Program-made: the position numbers and the translations under genes
The notes under the pieces: generated by a model
Databases searched by the model: none
Seen by the model: the letters and a program-made list of their open reading frames with translations, nothing else
Told to the model about the DNA's origin: nothing
Shown here: positions 15,520 to 23,868 of the stretch, in pieces
Layout of the letters: every line of letters begins with the position of its first letter
Numbering within the stretch: the first letter of the stretch is position 1
Source of the DNA: Paraburkholderia kururiensis JCM 10599 = LMG 19447
GTDB lineage: Bacteria; Pseudomonadota; Gammaproteobacteria; Burkholderiales; Burkholderiaceae
Direction of reading: 5' to 3'
Assembly (NCBI RefSeq): GCF_003986935.1
Contig: NZ_RJZE01000013.1
Span: 124,001-188,000 of the forward strand
Length of the DNA: 64,000 nucleotides

Positions 15520-16839
15520 ATGAGCACCGCAATTCACCAGCCTGAAGACCTCGGCGTGCTGCGTTTCATCACGGCAGGCAGCGTCGACGACGGCAAGAGC
15601 ACGCTGATCGGCCGCCTGCTGTACGACAGCAAGGCCGTGCTGTCGGACCAGCTTTCCGCGCTTTCGCGCGCGAAGAACAAGCGCACCGTGGGCGACGAGA
15701 TCGACCTCTCGCTGTTGACCGACGGCCTCGAAGCCGAGCGCGAGCAGGGCATCACGATCGACGTCGCGTACCGCTACTTCGCCACGGCCAAGCGCAAGTT
15801 CATCATCGCGGACACGCCGGGCCACGAGCAGTACACGCGCAACATGGTGACGGGCGCCTCCACGGCGCACGCTGCCATCATCCTGATCGACGCCACGCGC
15901 GTCACGTTCGAAAACGGCGACGCGCAACTGCTGCCGCAAACGAAGCGCCACAGCGCCATCGTGAAGCTGCTCGGTCTGCAGCACGTGATCGTCGCGATCA
16001 ACAAGATGGACCTCGTGGACTTCAGCGAAGCGCGCTTCAACGAAATCCGCGACGCCTACGTGGCGCTCGCGCGCCAACTGGGTCTTGTCGACGTGCGCTT
16101 CGTGCCGGTCTCGGCGCTCAAGGGCGACAACATCGTAACCGCGAGCGAACGCATGCCGTGGTACGCGGGCGAGCCGCTGCTCGACGTGCTGGAAGCGCTG
16201 CCGGTGGAACAGGCTACGGGCGATGCCCTGCGTTTCCCGGTGCAGTGGGTGGCGCGTCAGGACGGCAGCAGCGCCGACGACTTCCGTGGCTACATGGGCC
16301 GCGTGGAAGCCGGCGAGGTGAAGGTGGGCGATACGATCGTCGTGCTGCCGGCCGGCCGCGAGGCCACTGTGGCCGAGATCATCGCGCCGGTGCCCGGCGG
16401 CACGGCGGCGGTGGAGCGCGCGTTCGCGGGCCAGACCGTGACGATTCGCCTTGGCGAAGACGTGGACGTCTCGCGCGGCGACACCTTCGTGCTGCGCGCC
16501 GATGCGCCCACGCCGGCGAAGAAGCTCGAAGCGGACCTCTGCTGGTTCGACGAAGAGCCGCTCTCGCCGCAGCGCAAGTACCTGCTCAAGCAGACGACGA
16601 GCACCGTGTTCGCGCGCATCGGCGCCGTGAAGCAGGTGCTGGACGTGCATACGCTCTCGCACGCAACCGACCGCGCCGATCTCGCAATGAACGACATCGG
16701 CCGCGTGGCGCTTACGCTGCAAAAGCCGATCGTCTGCGATACCTACGACGCGCATCCGGGCACGGGCGCATTCGTGCTGATCGACGAAGCGACGCACCAC
16801 ACCGTGGCCGCTGGCATGATCCGTGCGTTTTCTGCCTGA
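15520..16839 (+). CDS. cysN: Sulfate adenylyltransferase subunit 1 (GTPase)
   Basis: A 439-residue translation-factor-like GTPase. The P-loop is AGSVDDGKSTLIGRLL (residues 18-33), followed by the switch motif DTPGHEQYTRNMVTGAS and the guanine motif NKMD. GTP hydrolysis drives APS synthesis by CysD. The protein ends without a fused APS kinase (CysC) domain, in keeping with an APS-type CysH. It starts 19 bp after cysD and is followed by the SUMT gene. Confidence 0.95.
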   Translation: MSTAIHQPEDLGVLRFITAGSVDDGKSTLIGRLLYDSKAVLSDQLSALSRAKNKRTVGDEIDLSLLTDGLEAEREQGITIDVAYRYFATAKRKFIIADTPGHEQYTRNMVTGASTAHAAIILIDATRVTFENGDAQLLPQTKRHSAIVKLLGLQHVIVAINKMDLVDFSEARFNEIRDAYVALARQLGLVDVRFVPVSALKGDNIVTASERMPWYAGEPLLDVLEALPVEQATGDALRFPVQWVARQDGSSADDFRGYMGRVEAGEVKVGDTIVVLPAGREATVAEIIAPVPGGTAAVERAFAGQTVTIRLGEDVDVSRGDTFVLRADAPTPAKKLEADLCWFDEEPLSPQRKYLLKQTTSTVFARIGAVKQVLDVHTLSHATDRADLAMNDIGRVALTLQKPIVCDTYDAHPGTGAFVLIDEATHHTVAAGMIRAFSA

Positions 16840-16919
16840 GTGAAAATGACGGGGCGCGCGGCGGTCTGGACGACGCGCGGCGCGCCACCGAACACGGCCA
16901 GACGGAGCTGAAGGAAAAC

Positions 16920-17711
16920 ATGGGCAAGGTGTACTTGATTGGTGCAGGGCCGGGTGCGGCAGATCTCATTACGGTGCGCGGGGCGCGGCTTCTGGGCACG
17001 GCGGACGTGGTGCTGCACGACGCACTCGTCGAGCCGGCCATGCTCGACTACGCACCGCAGGCGCACAAGATCGCGGTGGGCAAGCGCTGCGGCCAGCGCT
17101 CCACGGCCCAGCACTTCATCAACAAGCAGATTGTCGACGCGGCACGCGAGCACGCCGTGGTGGTGCGTCTGAAGGGTGGCGACCCCATGCTGTTCGGCCG
17201 CGCCGACGAGGAAATGCGCGCGCTGGACGCGGCCGGCATCGAGTACGAGATCGTGCCCGGCATTACCGCGGCGCTGGCATCGGCGGCGGCGCTGCGTCGT
17301 CCGCTGACGCTGCGTGGCGTGGCGCGCAGCGTGGCGCTCGCCACGCACAGCCGCGCGCCGGATACAGAGGCGATCCGCGAGCAGGTCAACGCGGATTCGC
17401 TCGTCTTCTATATGGGCCGCGATAGCGGGCCGGACATCGCGCGTGAGCTGATCGATGCGGGCCGCGCAGCCGATACGCCCGTGGCCATCGTGGAAGCGTG
17501 CAGCACGGCACGCGAGCGCACCCTCACGCTCACGCTCGAGCGGCTTGCCGCGGGCGAAGCGCAGGCATGGCTCGATCCGCTGCAACCCAGTCTGCTGATG
17601 ATCGGCGAAGCGTTCGCCGAGCGCGCGGCGTTGTTGCCATCGGTGGAAAAAGAAGGGGACGACGACGGCAGCGAAGGCGGCAGCAAGGGCCGCATGCGCT
17701 TTGCGGCGTGA
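16920..17711 (+). CDS. cobA: Uroporphyrinogen-III C-methyltransferase (SUMT), single-domain
   Basis: A 263-residue tetrapyrrole methylase. Both SUMT signatures are present: VYLIGAGPGAADLITVRGARLL at residues 4-25 and VVVRLKGGDPMLFGRADEEM near 80. It makes precorrin-2 from uroporphyrinogen III with SAM, feeding siroheme for CysI. The CysG-type N-terminal dehydrogenase/ferrochelatase domain is absent. The start at 16920 follows GAAGGAAAAC. It is the last gene of the cys operon and ends three bases before the stop of the convergent cbiX gene. Some annotations would call it cysG. Confidence 0.9.
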   Translation: MGKVYLIGAGPGAADLITVRGARLLGTADVVLHDALVEPAMLDYAPQAHKIAVGKRCGQRSTAQHFINKQIVDAAREHAVVVRLKGGDPMLFGRADEEMRALDAAGIEYEIVPGITAALASAAALRRPLTLRGVARSVALATHSRAPDTEAIREQVNADSLVFYMGRDSGPDIARELIDAGRAADTPVAIVEACSTARERTLTLTLERLAAGEAQAWLDPLQPSLLMIGEAFAERAALLPSVEKEGDDDGSEGGSKGRMRFAA

Positions 17712-17714
17712 TGC

Positions 17715-18116
17715 TCAGCCGGCGCCGTCTGTGGGCGTGGGCGCGTTCGTGACCGCGAGGCAATAGCGCACGATCGCGTCCAGCACGGCGTCGTCTTCGC
17801 CCACCGCGCCCACGCTGCGAATCACCACGCCCGGGTGCGCCGCCCGGCACTGCTCGATGATGGCCGGCAGATCCCGCCTCACATGGCCGCCCTGGCCGAA
17901 AAACACCGGCACGACCGTTACTTCGCTGCATCCCGCGGCCACCTGTGCCGCCACGGCGGCGGGCAGGTCCGGCGACATCAATTCCAGAAACGCGAGACTC
18001 ACCGGCCCCGCCGCGCTGTGCGCAGCGGCGAGCCGCGCCGCGAGCCGCTCGAACGGCTCGGCCCAGCGGGCATCGCGTGCCCCGTGGCCGAATAGAACGA
18101 TGCCGTGTGCGCTCAT
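17715..18116 (-). CDS. cbiX: Short CbiX-type sirohydrochlorin chelatase
   Basis: A 133-residue protein of the class II chelatase family, about the size of the small homodimeric CbiX. The metal-binding histidine is in the N-terminal IVLFGHGARDARWAEPF, and the second conserved region is VTVVPVFFGQGGHVRRDLP. It inserts Fe2+ or Co2+ into sirohydrochlorin, giving siroheme or entering the B12 path. Its place tail-to-tail with the SUMT gene suggests it is the ferrochelatase for CysI. Metal choice cannot be told from sequence. Confidence 0.88.
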   Translation of the reverse strand: MSAHGIVLFGHGARDARWAEPFERLAARLAAAHSAAGPVSLAFLELMSPDLPAAVAAQVAAGCSEVTVVPVFFGQGGHVRRDLPAIIEQCRAAHPGVVIRSVGAVGEDDAVLDAIVRYCLAVTNAPTPTDGAG

Positions 18117-18192
18117 GGCAGGGACTCCCGAGGAAAGCTAAGGCGTTCGTCGTACCGCCGCGGTACAGCGGCGGCGGGATGACGATGCGACG

Positions 18193-19341
18193 TCAGTGCC
18201 GATCCACCCACTTCAGCCCGAACAGACCGAGGGCGAGATAGATCAGCCCCGGTGTGGCGGCCGTGATCGGTGCGGGCCACGTGTTCAGCGTACCGATGTG
18301 CGAGAACAGCGTATTGAAGAGCTGGAAGCTCATGCCGAGCATGATGCCGCCGAACACCTTCATGCCCACCACGCCCGCGCGCGTGTGCAGATACGCGAAC
18401 GGCATGGAAAGCACCAGCATCACGAATACCGCGAACGGGTAGAGCAGCTTTTTCCACAGCGCAATTTCGTAGCGCTGCGTGTCCTGATGGTTCTCGGTCA
18501 GATGCTGGATGTAGCGGAACAGATTGAACATCGACATGCGGTCTGGCGCGACGAGCAGCACCGAGAGAATCTGCGGCGTGAGCTCCGAGCGCAGCGAGTA
18601 TTCGGGCAGCGTGATCTGCTGCGCGCGATATACCGGGTTGAGCGCGTCCTTGCTCTGGCCGCTGGGCGACGCGACGTCCACGAGTTGCGTGTCGGTCACA
18701 TCGGTCAGTTTCCAGTGGCCGGGCGGCTGGTACACGCCGCTCTTCGCGATCCGCACGTTCGAGAGCCGGAACTTCGAGTCGAATTCGTAGATGCGTACGT
18801 TGCTGATGGTGGCGTCGGGCTTGAGTTCGCCCACGTTCACGAAGCGCGTGACCTGCTCGCCGTCGGCGCGCGCCGAAAGCGTGTCTTTGACCCACACGCC
18901 CGACTCGAAGTTGGTCGACACCGCGGAGCCCAGCGCTTCGAGCCGCACGCGTTCGGACAACTGGTCGGTGTAAGGGCCCACCACTTCGCCGATCAGATAC
19001 GTGATGAGCACGATCGGAATGCCGATCTTCAACAGCGAGCGCAGCGCCTGACCGGTTGCGAGACCCGAAACGCGGAAGATCGTGTATTCCGAATTCGCGG
19101 CCATCTGCGCGAACACGTAGATCGAGCTGATCAGTGCCGCGACCGGAATGATCTCGTAGAAGCGCGACGGCGTTTGCAGCGCGACGCGCAGCACCGCGTA
19201 GCCGAACTTGTAGTTGCCGTGCCCGACCGAGTTCAGTTCGTTGATGAGGTCGAAAAAGAAGAACAGACCCGAAAACGCGAACAGGATGAAGACAAACGTC
19301 AGGTAGACCTGGCGCGCGAAATACCGCTCGTAGATGCGCAT
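18193..19341 (-). CDS. lptG: LPS export ABC transporter permease LptG
   Basis: A 382-residue inner-membrane protein of the YjgP/YjgQ family. The N-terminus MRIYERYFARQVYLTF starts the first membrane helix (FILFAFSGLFFFFDLI), with further helices near residues 60 and 100 and three at the C-terminus, and a periplasmic beta-jellyroll between them. With LptF and LptB it extracts LPS from the inner membrane. It lies three bases after lptF in the same transcript. Confidence 0.93.
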   Translation of the reverse strand: MRIYERYFARQVYLTFVFILFAFSGLFFFFDLINELNSVGHGNYKFGYAVLRVALQTPSRFYEIIPVAALISSIYVFAQMAANSEYTIFRVSGLATGQALRSLLKIGIPIVLITYLIGEVVGPYTDQLSERVRLEALGSAVSTNFESGVWVKDTLSARADGEQVTRFVNVGELKPDATISNVRIYEFDSKFRLSNVRIAKSGVYQPPGHWKLTDVTDTQLVDVASPSGQSKDALNPVYRAQQITLPEYSLRSELTPQILSVLLVAPDRMSMFNLFRYIQHLTENHQDTQRYEIALWKKLLYPFAVFVMLVLSMPFAYLHTRAGVVGMKVFGGIMLGMSFQLFNTLFSHIGTLNTWPAPITAATPGLIYLALGLFGLKWVDRH

Positions 19342-19344
19342 GGG

Positions 19345-20451
19345 TCAGGCTCCCTGCGCGCGGCTCGCGCGGCTGAACATGGCACGCGAGATCAACGGGC
19401 GATTGCGCACCCGCAGCCAGAAGATGAACACCACGAGCGCGGCGACCACGACGTGCAGCGCGACAAGGCCGACGCCGAACGAGACCTTGCCCTGTTCGAT
19501 CCACGATTGCACGACGTTGAGCAGATTCGAGTAGGTCAGGTAAATGAGCACGGCCATCACGAGATTGATGGTGCGGCCGCGACGCGGATTCTGGTAGGCG
19601 AGCGGGATGGCGAGCAGCATCAGGTTGATGGCGATGAGCGGCAGGCCCGCGCGCCACGCGATTTCCGCGAGGTTGTCGCGCGTGGGCTTGCGCAGCAGAT
19701 CGAGCGTCGAGGTACCCGTGGTGGTGGGCGTCGAGACCACGGGCTGGCTCTGGATCTTCACGCCGTAGCGCTCGAATTCCATGATGCGAAAGTCCGGGTG
19801 CCCCGGTTCGCCGTCGTAGCGGCGGCCGTTGTCGAGCACGACGAAGCGGTCGCCGTTCTTCTGCGTTTCCGTGTGGCCGTACTTCGAGACGATCACGTTC
19901 ACCTTGCCGTTCTCCGTGCTCGTCACGAACACGTTTTCCACCTTGCTCTGGTCCGGCGTCATCTTCTCGATGAAGAACACGCGGTGCGTGGTGGCCGATT
20001 CGCGGAACTGGCCCGGCGCGAGCAGCGAAACTTCGTCGCGCTGCTGGAAGCGCTGGCGGATCAGCTTGCTCTGCTGGTTCGACCACGGCCAGCCCACGAA
20101 CGCGAAGAACACGATGAGGATGATGATGGGCGTGGCGAAGACGCCCACCGGTTTGATGAGGCGCGTGAGACTCACGCCCGAGGCGAGCCACACCACCATC
20201 TCGGAGTCTTTGTACCAGCGCGTGAGCACGAACAGGATCGACACGAACAGCGTCACGACGAGCATGACGGCGAGATAACCGATCACGGTGAGCCCGATCA
20301 GCACCAGCACGTCGCGCGGGTCGATTTCGCCCGATGCCGCGAAGCCGACGATGCGGATCATCATCGTCGTGAGCATGATCGTGAGCAGCACCATGAACAC
20401 GGCGCCAGCCGTGTACGCAAGTTCGCGCTGGAGGGAGCGTTCGAAGATCAT
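19345..20451 (-). CDS. lptF: LPS export ABC transporter permease LptF
   Basis: A 368-residue partner of LptG with the same plan: N-terminal MIFERSLQRELAYTAG, helices TIMLTTMMIRIVG and LAVMLVVTLFVSILFVL, a periplasmic domain (about residues 130-265) and C-terminal helices INLVMAVLIYLTY and VVVAALVVFIFWL. It is transcribed divergently from pepA across a 134-bp spacer, an arrangement widespread in proteobacteria. Its product joins LptB2FG, which drives LPS along the Lpt bridge. Confidence 0.93.
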   Translation of the reverse strand: MIFERSLQRELAYTAGAVFMVLLTIMLTTMMIRIVGFAASGEIDPRDVLVLIGLTVIGYLAVMLVVTLFVSILFVLTRWYKDSEMVVWLASGVSLTRLIKPVGVFATPIIILIVFFAFVGWPWSNQQSKLIRQRFQQRDEVSLLAPGQFRESATTHRVFFIEKMTPDQSKVENVFVTSTENGKVNVIVSKYGHTETQKNGDRFVVLDNGRRYDGEPGHPDFRIMEFERYGVKIQSQPVVSTPTTTGTSTLDLLRKPTRDNLAEIAWRAGLPLIAINLMLLAIPLAYQNPRRGRTINLVMAVLIYLTYSNLLNVVQSWIEQGKVSFGVGLVALHVVVAALVVFIFWLRVRNRPLISRAMFSRASRAQGA

Positions 20452-20585
20452 TCTTGATGAGAAGAGCGGGAGGTTCTGGCACGAGGCCGCGCGTCGTGCG
20501 CTAGACCTTGGCAGCCGCCGCGGGAAAAATAGCGGATAATTGCGGCTTTCATCCTAAGCCCAGATTTTATCCGAGGACAAGCGCG

Positions 20586-22097
20586 ATGGACTTTAGCATA
20601 AAAGCCTGTGATTGGAGCAAAGGGGCCCAGAGCGGGTTCCTGACCGGAAAATCGGACTGCGTCGTGATCGGCGTGTTCGAGTCGCAAAGTCTTTCGGGCG
20701 CCGCGCTCGCCATCGACGAAGCGACCAAGGGGCTCATCACGCGCATCGTCAAGGCCGGCGACATGGAAGGCAAGGCGGGCAGCACGCTGTTCCTGCACGA
20801 AGTGCAGGGCATCGGCGCCTCCCGCGTGTTGCTGGTCGGCCTTGGCAAACAGGATGCGTTCACGCAGAAGGCTTACGGCGAAGCGGTCAAGGCGGCGTGG
20901 CGCGCCATCCTCGGCACGAAGATCGTGCAGGTCACGTTCACGCTGCCGCAACTGCCCGTCAAGGAGCGTTCGTCGGACTGGGCCGTGCGTGCCGCGCTCC
21001 TCGCGCTGCGCAGCGAAACGTACCGCTTCACGCAGATGAAGAGCAAGCCGGACACGACGCCGCGCGCACTCAAGCGCATCGTGTTCTCGGTGGACGCCGC
21101 CGACGAGAAAGCAGCGAAGGTGGCTGCGAAGCAAGGCGTTGCGCTCGCCAACGGCATGGACCTCACGCGCGACCTCGGCAATCTGCCGGGCAACGTCTGT
21201 ACGCCGACCTATCTCGGCAACGTCGCGAAGAAGCTCGCAAAGGACTGGAAGCTCAAGGTCGAGGTGCTCGGCCAGAAGCAGATCGAAGCCCTCAAGATGG
21301 GCTCGTTCCTCTCGGTTACGCGCGGCTCGGTCGAGCCGCCGCAGTTCATCGTGCTCCAGTATCAGGGCGCGGGCGCGAAAGAGGCGCCGGTGGTGCTGGC
21401 GGGCAAGGGCATCACGTTCGACACGGGCGGCATCTCGCTCAAGCCGGGCGAGGCCATGGACGAGATGAAGTACGACATGTGCGGCGCGGGCTCCGTGCTC
21501 GGCACGATGCGCGCGGTTGCCGAAATGGGCCTGAAGCTGAACGTGGTCGCGCTGGTTCCCACCTGCGAGAACATGCCTGCCGGCAACGCGACGAAGCCGG
21601 GCGACATCGTGACGAGCATGTCGGGCACGACGATCGAAGTGCTCAATACCGACGCCGAAGGCCGTCTCATTCTGTGCGACGCGCTCACCTACGCGGAGCG
21701 CTTCAAGCCCGCCGCCGTGGTGGACGTCGCCACGCTCACGGGCGCCTGCATCATCGCGCTCGGCCATCACAACGCGGGCCTCTTCTCGAAGGACGATGCG
21801 CTCGCGGGCGAACTGCTCGACGCGTCGCGCGAAGCCGACGATCCGGCCTGGCGCATGCCGCTCGACGACGAATACCAGGACCAGCTGAAGTCGAACTTCG
21901 CGGACGTCGCCAACATCGGCGGCCGTCCCGCGGGCAGCGTGACGGCGGCGTGCTTCCTGTCGCGCTTCACGCAGGCGTACTCGTGGGCGCACCTCGACAT
22001 CGCCGGCGTGGCCTGGAAGAGCGGCGCCGCCAAGGGCGCGACGGGTCGCCCCGTGCCGCTGCTCACGCAGTTCCTGATCGATCGCGCGGCGCAGTGA
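20586..22097 (+). CDS. pepA: Leucyl aminopeptidase (M17)
   Basis: A 503-residue cytosolic M17 metallo-aminopeptidase. The two-zinc active site is plain: GKGITFDTGGISLKPGEAM, DEMKYDMCGAG and the NTDAEGRL signature. It removes N-terminal residues from peptides; E. coli PepA also binds DNA, which is not inferable here. The start at 20586 gives MDFSIKACDW, with CGAGGACAAGCGCG upstream. It is divergent from lptFG and followed by holC. Confidence 0.95.
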   Translation: MDFSIKACDWSKGAQSGFLTGKSDCVVIGVFESQSLSGAALAIDEATKGLITRIVKAGDMEGKAGSTLFLHEVQGIGASRVLLVGLGKQDAFTQKAYGEAVKAAWRAILGTKIVQVTFTLPQLPVKERSSDWAVRAALLALRSETYRFTQMKSKPDTTPRALKRIVFSVDAADEKAAKVAAKQGVALANGMDLTRDLGNLPGNVCTPTYLGNVAKKLAKDWKLKVEVLGQKQIEALKMGSFLSVTRGSVEPPQFIVLQYQGAGAKEAPVVLAGKGITFDTGGISLKPGEAMDEMKYDMCGAGSVLGTMRAVAEMGLKLNVVALVPTCENMPAGNATKPGDIVTSMSGTTIEVLNTDAEGRLILCDALTYAERFKPAAVVDVATLTGACIIALGHHNAGLFSKDDALAGELLDASREADDPAWRMPLDDEYQDQLKSNFADVANIGGRPAGSVTAACFLSRFTQAYSWAHLDIAGVAWKSGAAKGATGRPVPLLTQFLIDRAAQ

Positions 22098-22167
22098 TCG
22101 GCGTGGTATTGCACGCGGCGTGCGGCGCGCTCTGCCGTCCAGCCGCCGCGTGCGCGCGAGGAATGCG

Positions 22168-22584
22168 ATGACGCGAATCGACTTTCATACGAACGTGGGC
22201 GATGCGCTGCTGTATGCGTGCCGGCTGCTGCGCAAGGTGTATCAGGCCGGCCACTCGACGGTCGTGCTGGCCGACCCGACGCGGCTGCGTGCTCTCGACG
22301 GGCAGCTCTGGACCTTCGCGCCGCTCGAATTCGTACCGCATTGCATGGCGCAGAGCGCGCTGGCCGCCGAGACCCCGGTCGTGCTCGCCTCGGACCTGGA
22401 AGGCGTGCCGCACCATCAGGTGCTGGTGAACCTGGGGGGCGACGTGCCGCCGCAGTTCGCACGCTTCGAGCGGCTGCTCGAAGTGGTGGGCAACGCGCCC
22501 GAGGACCTGACCGCGGGGCGCGAGCGATATCGCTTCTACCGCGATCGCGGCTATGCGCTGAACAACTACCGGCAGGAAGGCTGA
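22168..22584 (+). CDS. holC: DNA polymerase III chi subunit
   Basis: A 138-residue protein with the HolC pattern: MTRIDFHTNVGDALLYACRLLRKVYQAG, VVLADPTRLRALDGQLWTF, EFVPHCMA and a C-terminal ERYRFYRDRGYALNNY. Chi links the clamp loader to single-strand binding protein. The position right after pepA is the standard order in beta- and gamma-proteobacteria. The start at 22168 follows GAGGAATGCG. Confidence 0.92.
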   Translation: MTRIDFHTNVGDALLYACRLLRKVYQAGHSTVVLADPTRLRALDGQLWTFAPLEFVPHCMAQSALAAETPVVLASDLEGVPHHQVLVNLGGDVPPQFARFERLLEVVGNAPEDLTAGRERYRFYRDRGYALNNYRQEG

Positions 22585-22671
22585 GCGCGGCACGTGCATG
22601 CCGGGCTCTGCGCGCCGGCATGCATCGTGCGCGGCTTTGTTTGCCGCCAGCTACAGCGAAGGAGGGTGATC

Positions 22672-23217
22672 GTGTCCAACCATGACGACACTTCGATTCC
22701 GATGCTCGACGACGTTGTCGTGCCGGGCAAGCCGGACCACGCACGGGCCACGCCGCCGTCGCATCACCTGCCCGAAGGGCTCACACCTGCCGCAGTCGTG
22801 GACGAACCGCTAGAGCCATCGGCGATGAGCGGCTTCACCACGCATCCCAATGACGCCGTCGAGCCGCGCTTCATGGAACCGTCGCTCGGCGACGTTCCGG
22901 TCCTGAGTGAGCGGTTAGACGAACCCCTAGCCGGACCCGCAAGCGCGCAGCCCGACGAAAGCACGGAACATGCGCTGGTCGAGCGGCTGCGGGGGCGCTG
23001 CATGGACTATCTGACCGGCGAGGGGCGCGGCCTCATCGAGGCGCGCTGCCGCGAGGCGATGCAGGAGCACGCGAACTGGCTCGTGGGCACGGTCGTGCGT
23101 GAAGTCGCGCTGGCGCTCGAAACCGAGATCACAGGCTGGGTGAAAGAAGCGGTGGAGGCGGTGCGCGAGGAGCGCGCGCAGCAACCGGCCCCAGCCGATC
23201 CGCCCGTTCGGCACTGA
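22672..23217 (+). CDS. DUF2486-like protein downstream of holC
   Basis: A 181-residue, acidic, Pro-rich protein beginning with GTG (VSNHDDTSIPMLDDVVVPG). An AAGGAGG ribosome site at 22659-22665 is six bases before the GTG and decides the start. The first half is low complexity. The second half (about residues 100-170) is predicted helical: LVERLRGRCMDYLTGEG and REVALALETEITGWVKEAV. It resembles the DUF2486 proteins I recall next to holC in Burkholderia. Function unknown; no membrane segment or catalytic motif seen. Confidence 0.72.
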   Translation: MSNHDDTSIPMLDDVVVPGKPDHARATPPSHHLPEGLTPAAVVDEPLEPSAMSGFTTHPNDAVEPRFMEPSLGDVPVLSERLDEPLAGPASAQPDESTEHALVERLRGRCMDYLTGEGRGLIEARCREAMQEHANWLVGTVVREVALALETEITGWVKEAVEAVREERAQQPAPADPPVRH

Positions 23218-23242
23218 GGCGGATTGATCGGCCAGCTTATGG

Positions 23243-23310
23243 GCCGACTCAGCGGCTTTGACTCAGCAGCTCTGACTCAACGGCTGACTCAACGGCTGAC
23301 TCATCGGCTG
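23243..23310. repeat. Degenerate GACTCAACGGCT tandem repeats
   Basis: Downstream of the DUF2486 gene, about five diverging units of GACTCAACGGCT (12 bp) run head to tail. The last three (TGACTCAACGGC, TGACTCAACGGC, TGACTCATCGGC) are nearly identical. They lie in the short convergent spacer before the cytochrome c gene. Confidence 0.65.
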
Positions 23311-23337
23311 CAGGGCCCGCTCACGGGCACCCCGCGC

Positions 23338-23682
23338 TCACTTCAAGGAAAGGATCCAGTTGGCGAGCGTCACGGCCTGGTCCGGCGTGAGCTGCGTGTT
23401 CGCCGGCATCGGCACGCGGCCCCATACGCCGCTGCTGCCGTCGGTGATCTTGTGGGCGAGGTAGGTGGCCGCGTCGCTGCGCGACGCGTATTTCAAGGCG
23501 ATATCGTGGAGCGCGGGCCCCATGAAAGGCCGCGTCATGGCGTGGCAACTCGTGCAGTTCTGCTGCTGCGCAAGCGCAAGACCCTGCGACGCGACCTGTT
23601 CCCCGAACACCGCGCCCGGCGCCACCAACAGGCCCGCCAGCGCAGCGGCCAGTGCGGCTACTGCATGCGACTCTCGTTTCAT
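23338..23682 (-). CDS. Small periplasmic cytochrome c (c-551/c8 type)
   Basis: A 114-residue class I cytochrome c. The signal peptide runs MKRESHAVAALAAAL with cleavage near AVFG|EQ (residue 27). The haem motif is CTSCH near residue 43. The axial methionine is expected in RVPMPANTQLTP, followed by the C-terminal helix AVTLANWILSLK. It is a soluble electron carrier of the periplasm. A TATAAT box lies at 23724-23729 on the reverse strand, 42 bp before the start, inside the terminator region of ilvD. Redox partners unknown. Confidence 0.88.
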   Translation of the reverse strand: MKRESHAVAALAAALAGLLVAPGAVFGEQVASQGLALAQQQNCTSCHAMTRPFMGPALHDIALKYASRSDAATYLAHKITDGSSGVWGRVPMPANTQLTPDQAVTLANWILSLK

Positions 23683-23735
23683 TATGGTCTCCGCCGGGAC
23701 GATCGCCCGACTGTGGTGGTCGCATTATAAGAGCA

Positions 23736-23766
23736 AAGGGGCGCCCGGTTTCCCCGGGCGCCCCTT
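23736..23766 (-). terminator. Strong GC-rich hairpin downstream of ilvD
   Basis: Arms 23736-23748 and 23754-23766 form a perfect 13-bp stem (AAGGGGCGCCCGG and complement) with a five-base loop. It lies about 100 bp after the ilvD stop in the direction of ilvD transcription, followed by TTTGCTCTT. It would end the ilvD message just before the cytochrome c promoter. Confidence 0.75.
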
Positions 23767-23868
23767 CGTGTATGCCTGTGCTGCGCCTGCCGCAGCCGTG
23801 GCGGCGGGCCGGCGTTCCGGGACCGCTCGCTGGTGCTGTGCAAGCGAGACCCCGGTGCGCGACCTGCG

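Noticed and set aside
15520..16839. Possible fusion of CysN with APS kinase (CysC)
   Set aside because: The protein ends after the third EF-Tu-like domain at 439 residues; no kinase P-loop follows.
18196..20457. A 753-codon forward open frame opposite lptF/lptG
   Set aside because: It is dominated by Arg/His/Asp with no motif. The reverse-strand genes are canonical LptF and LptG.
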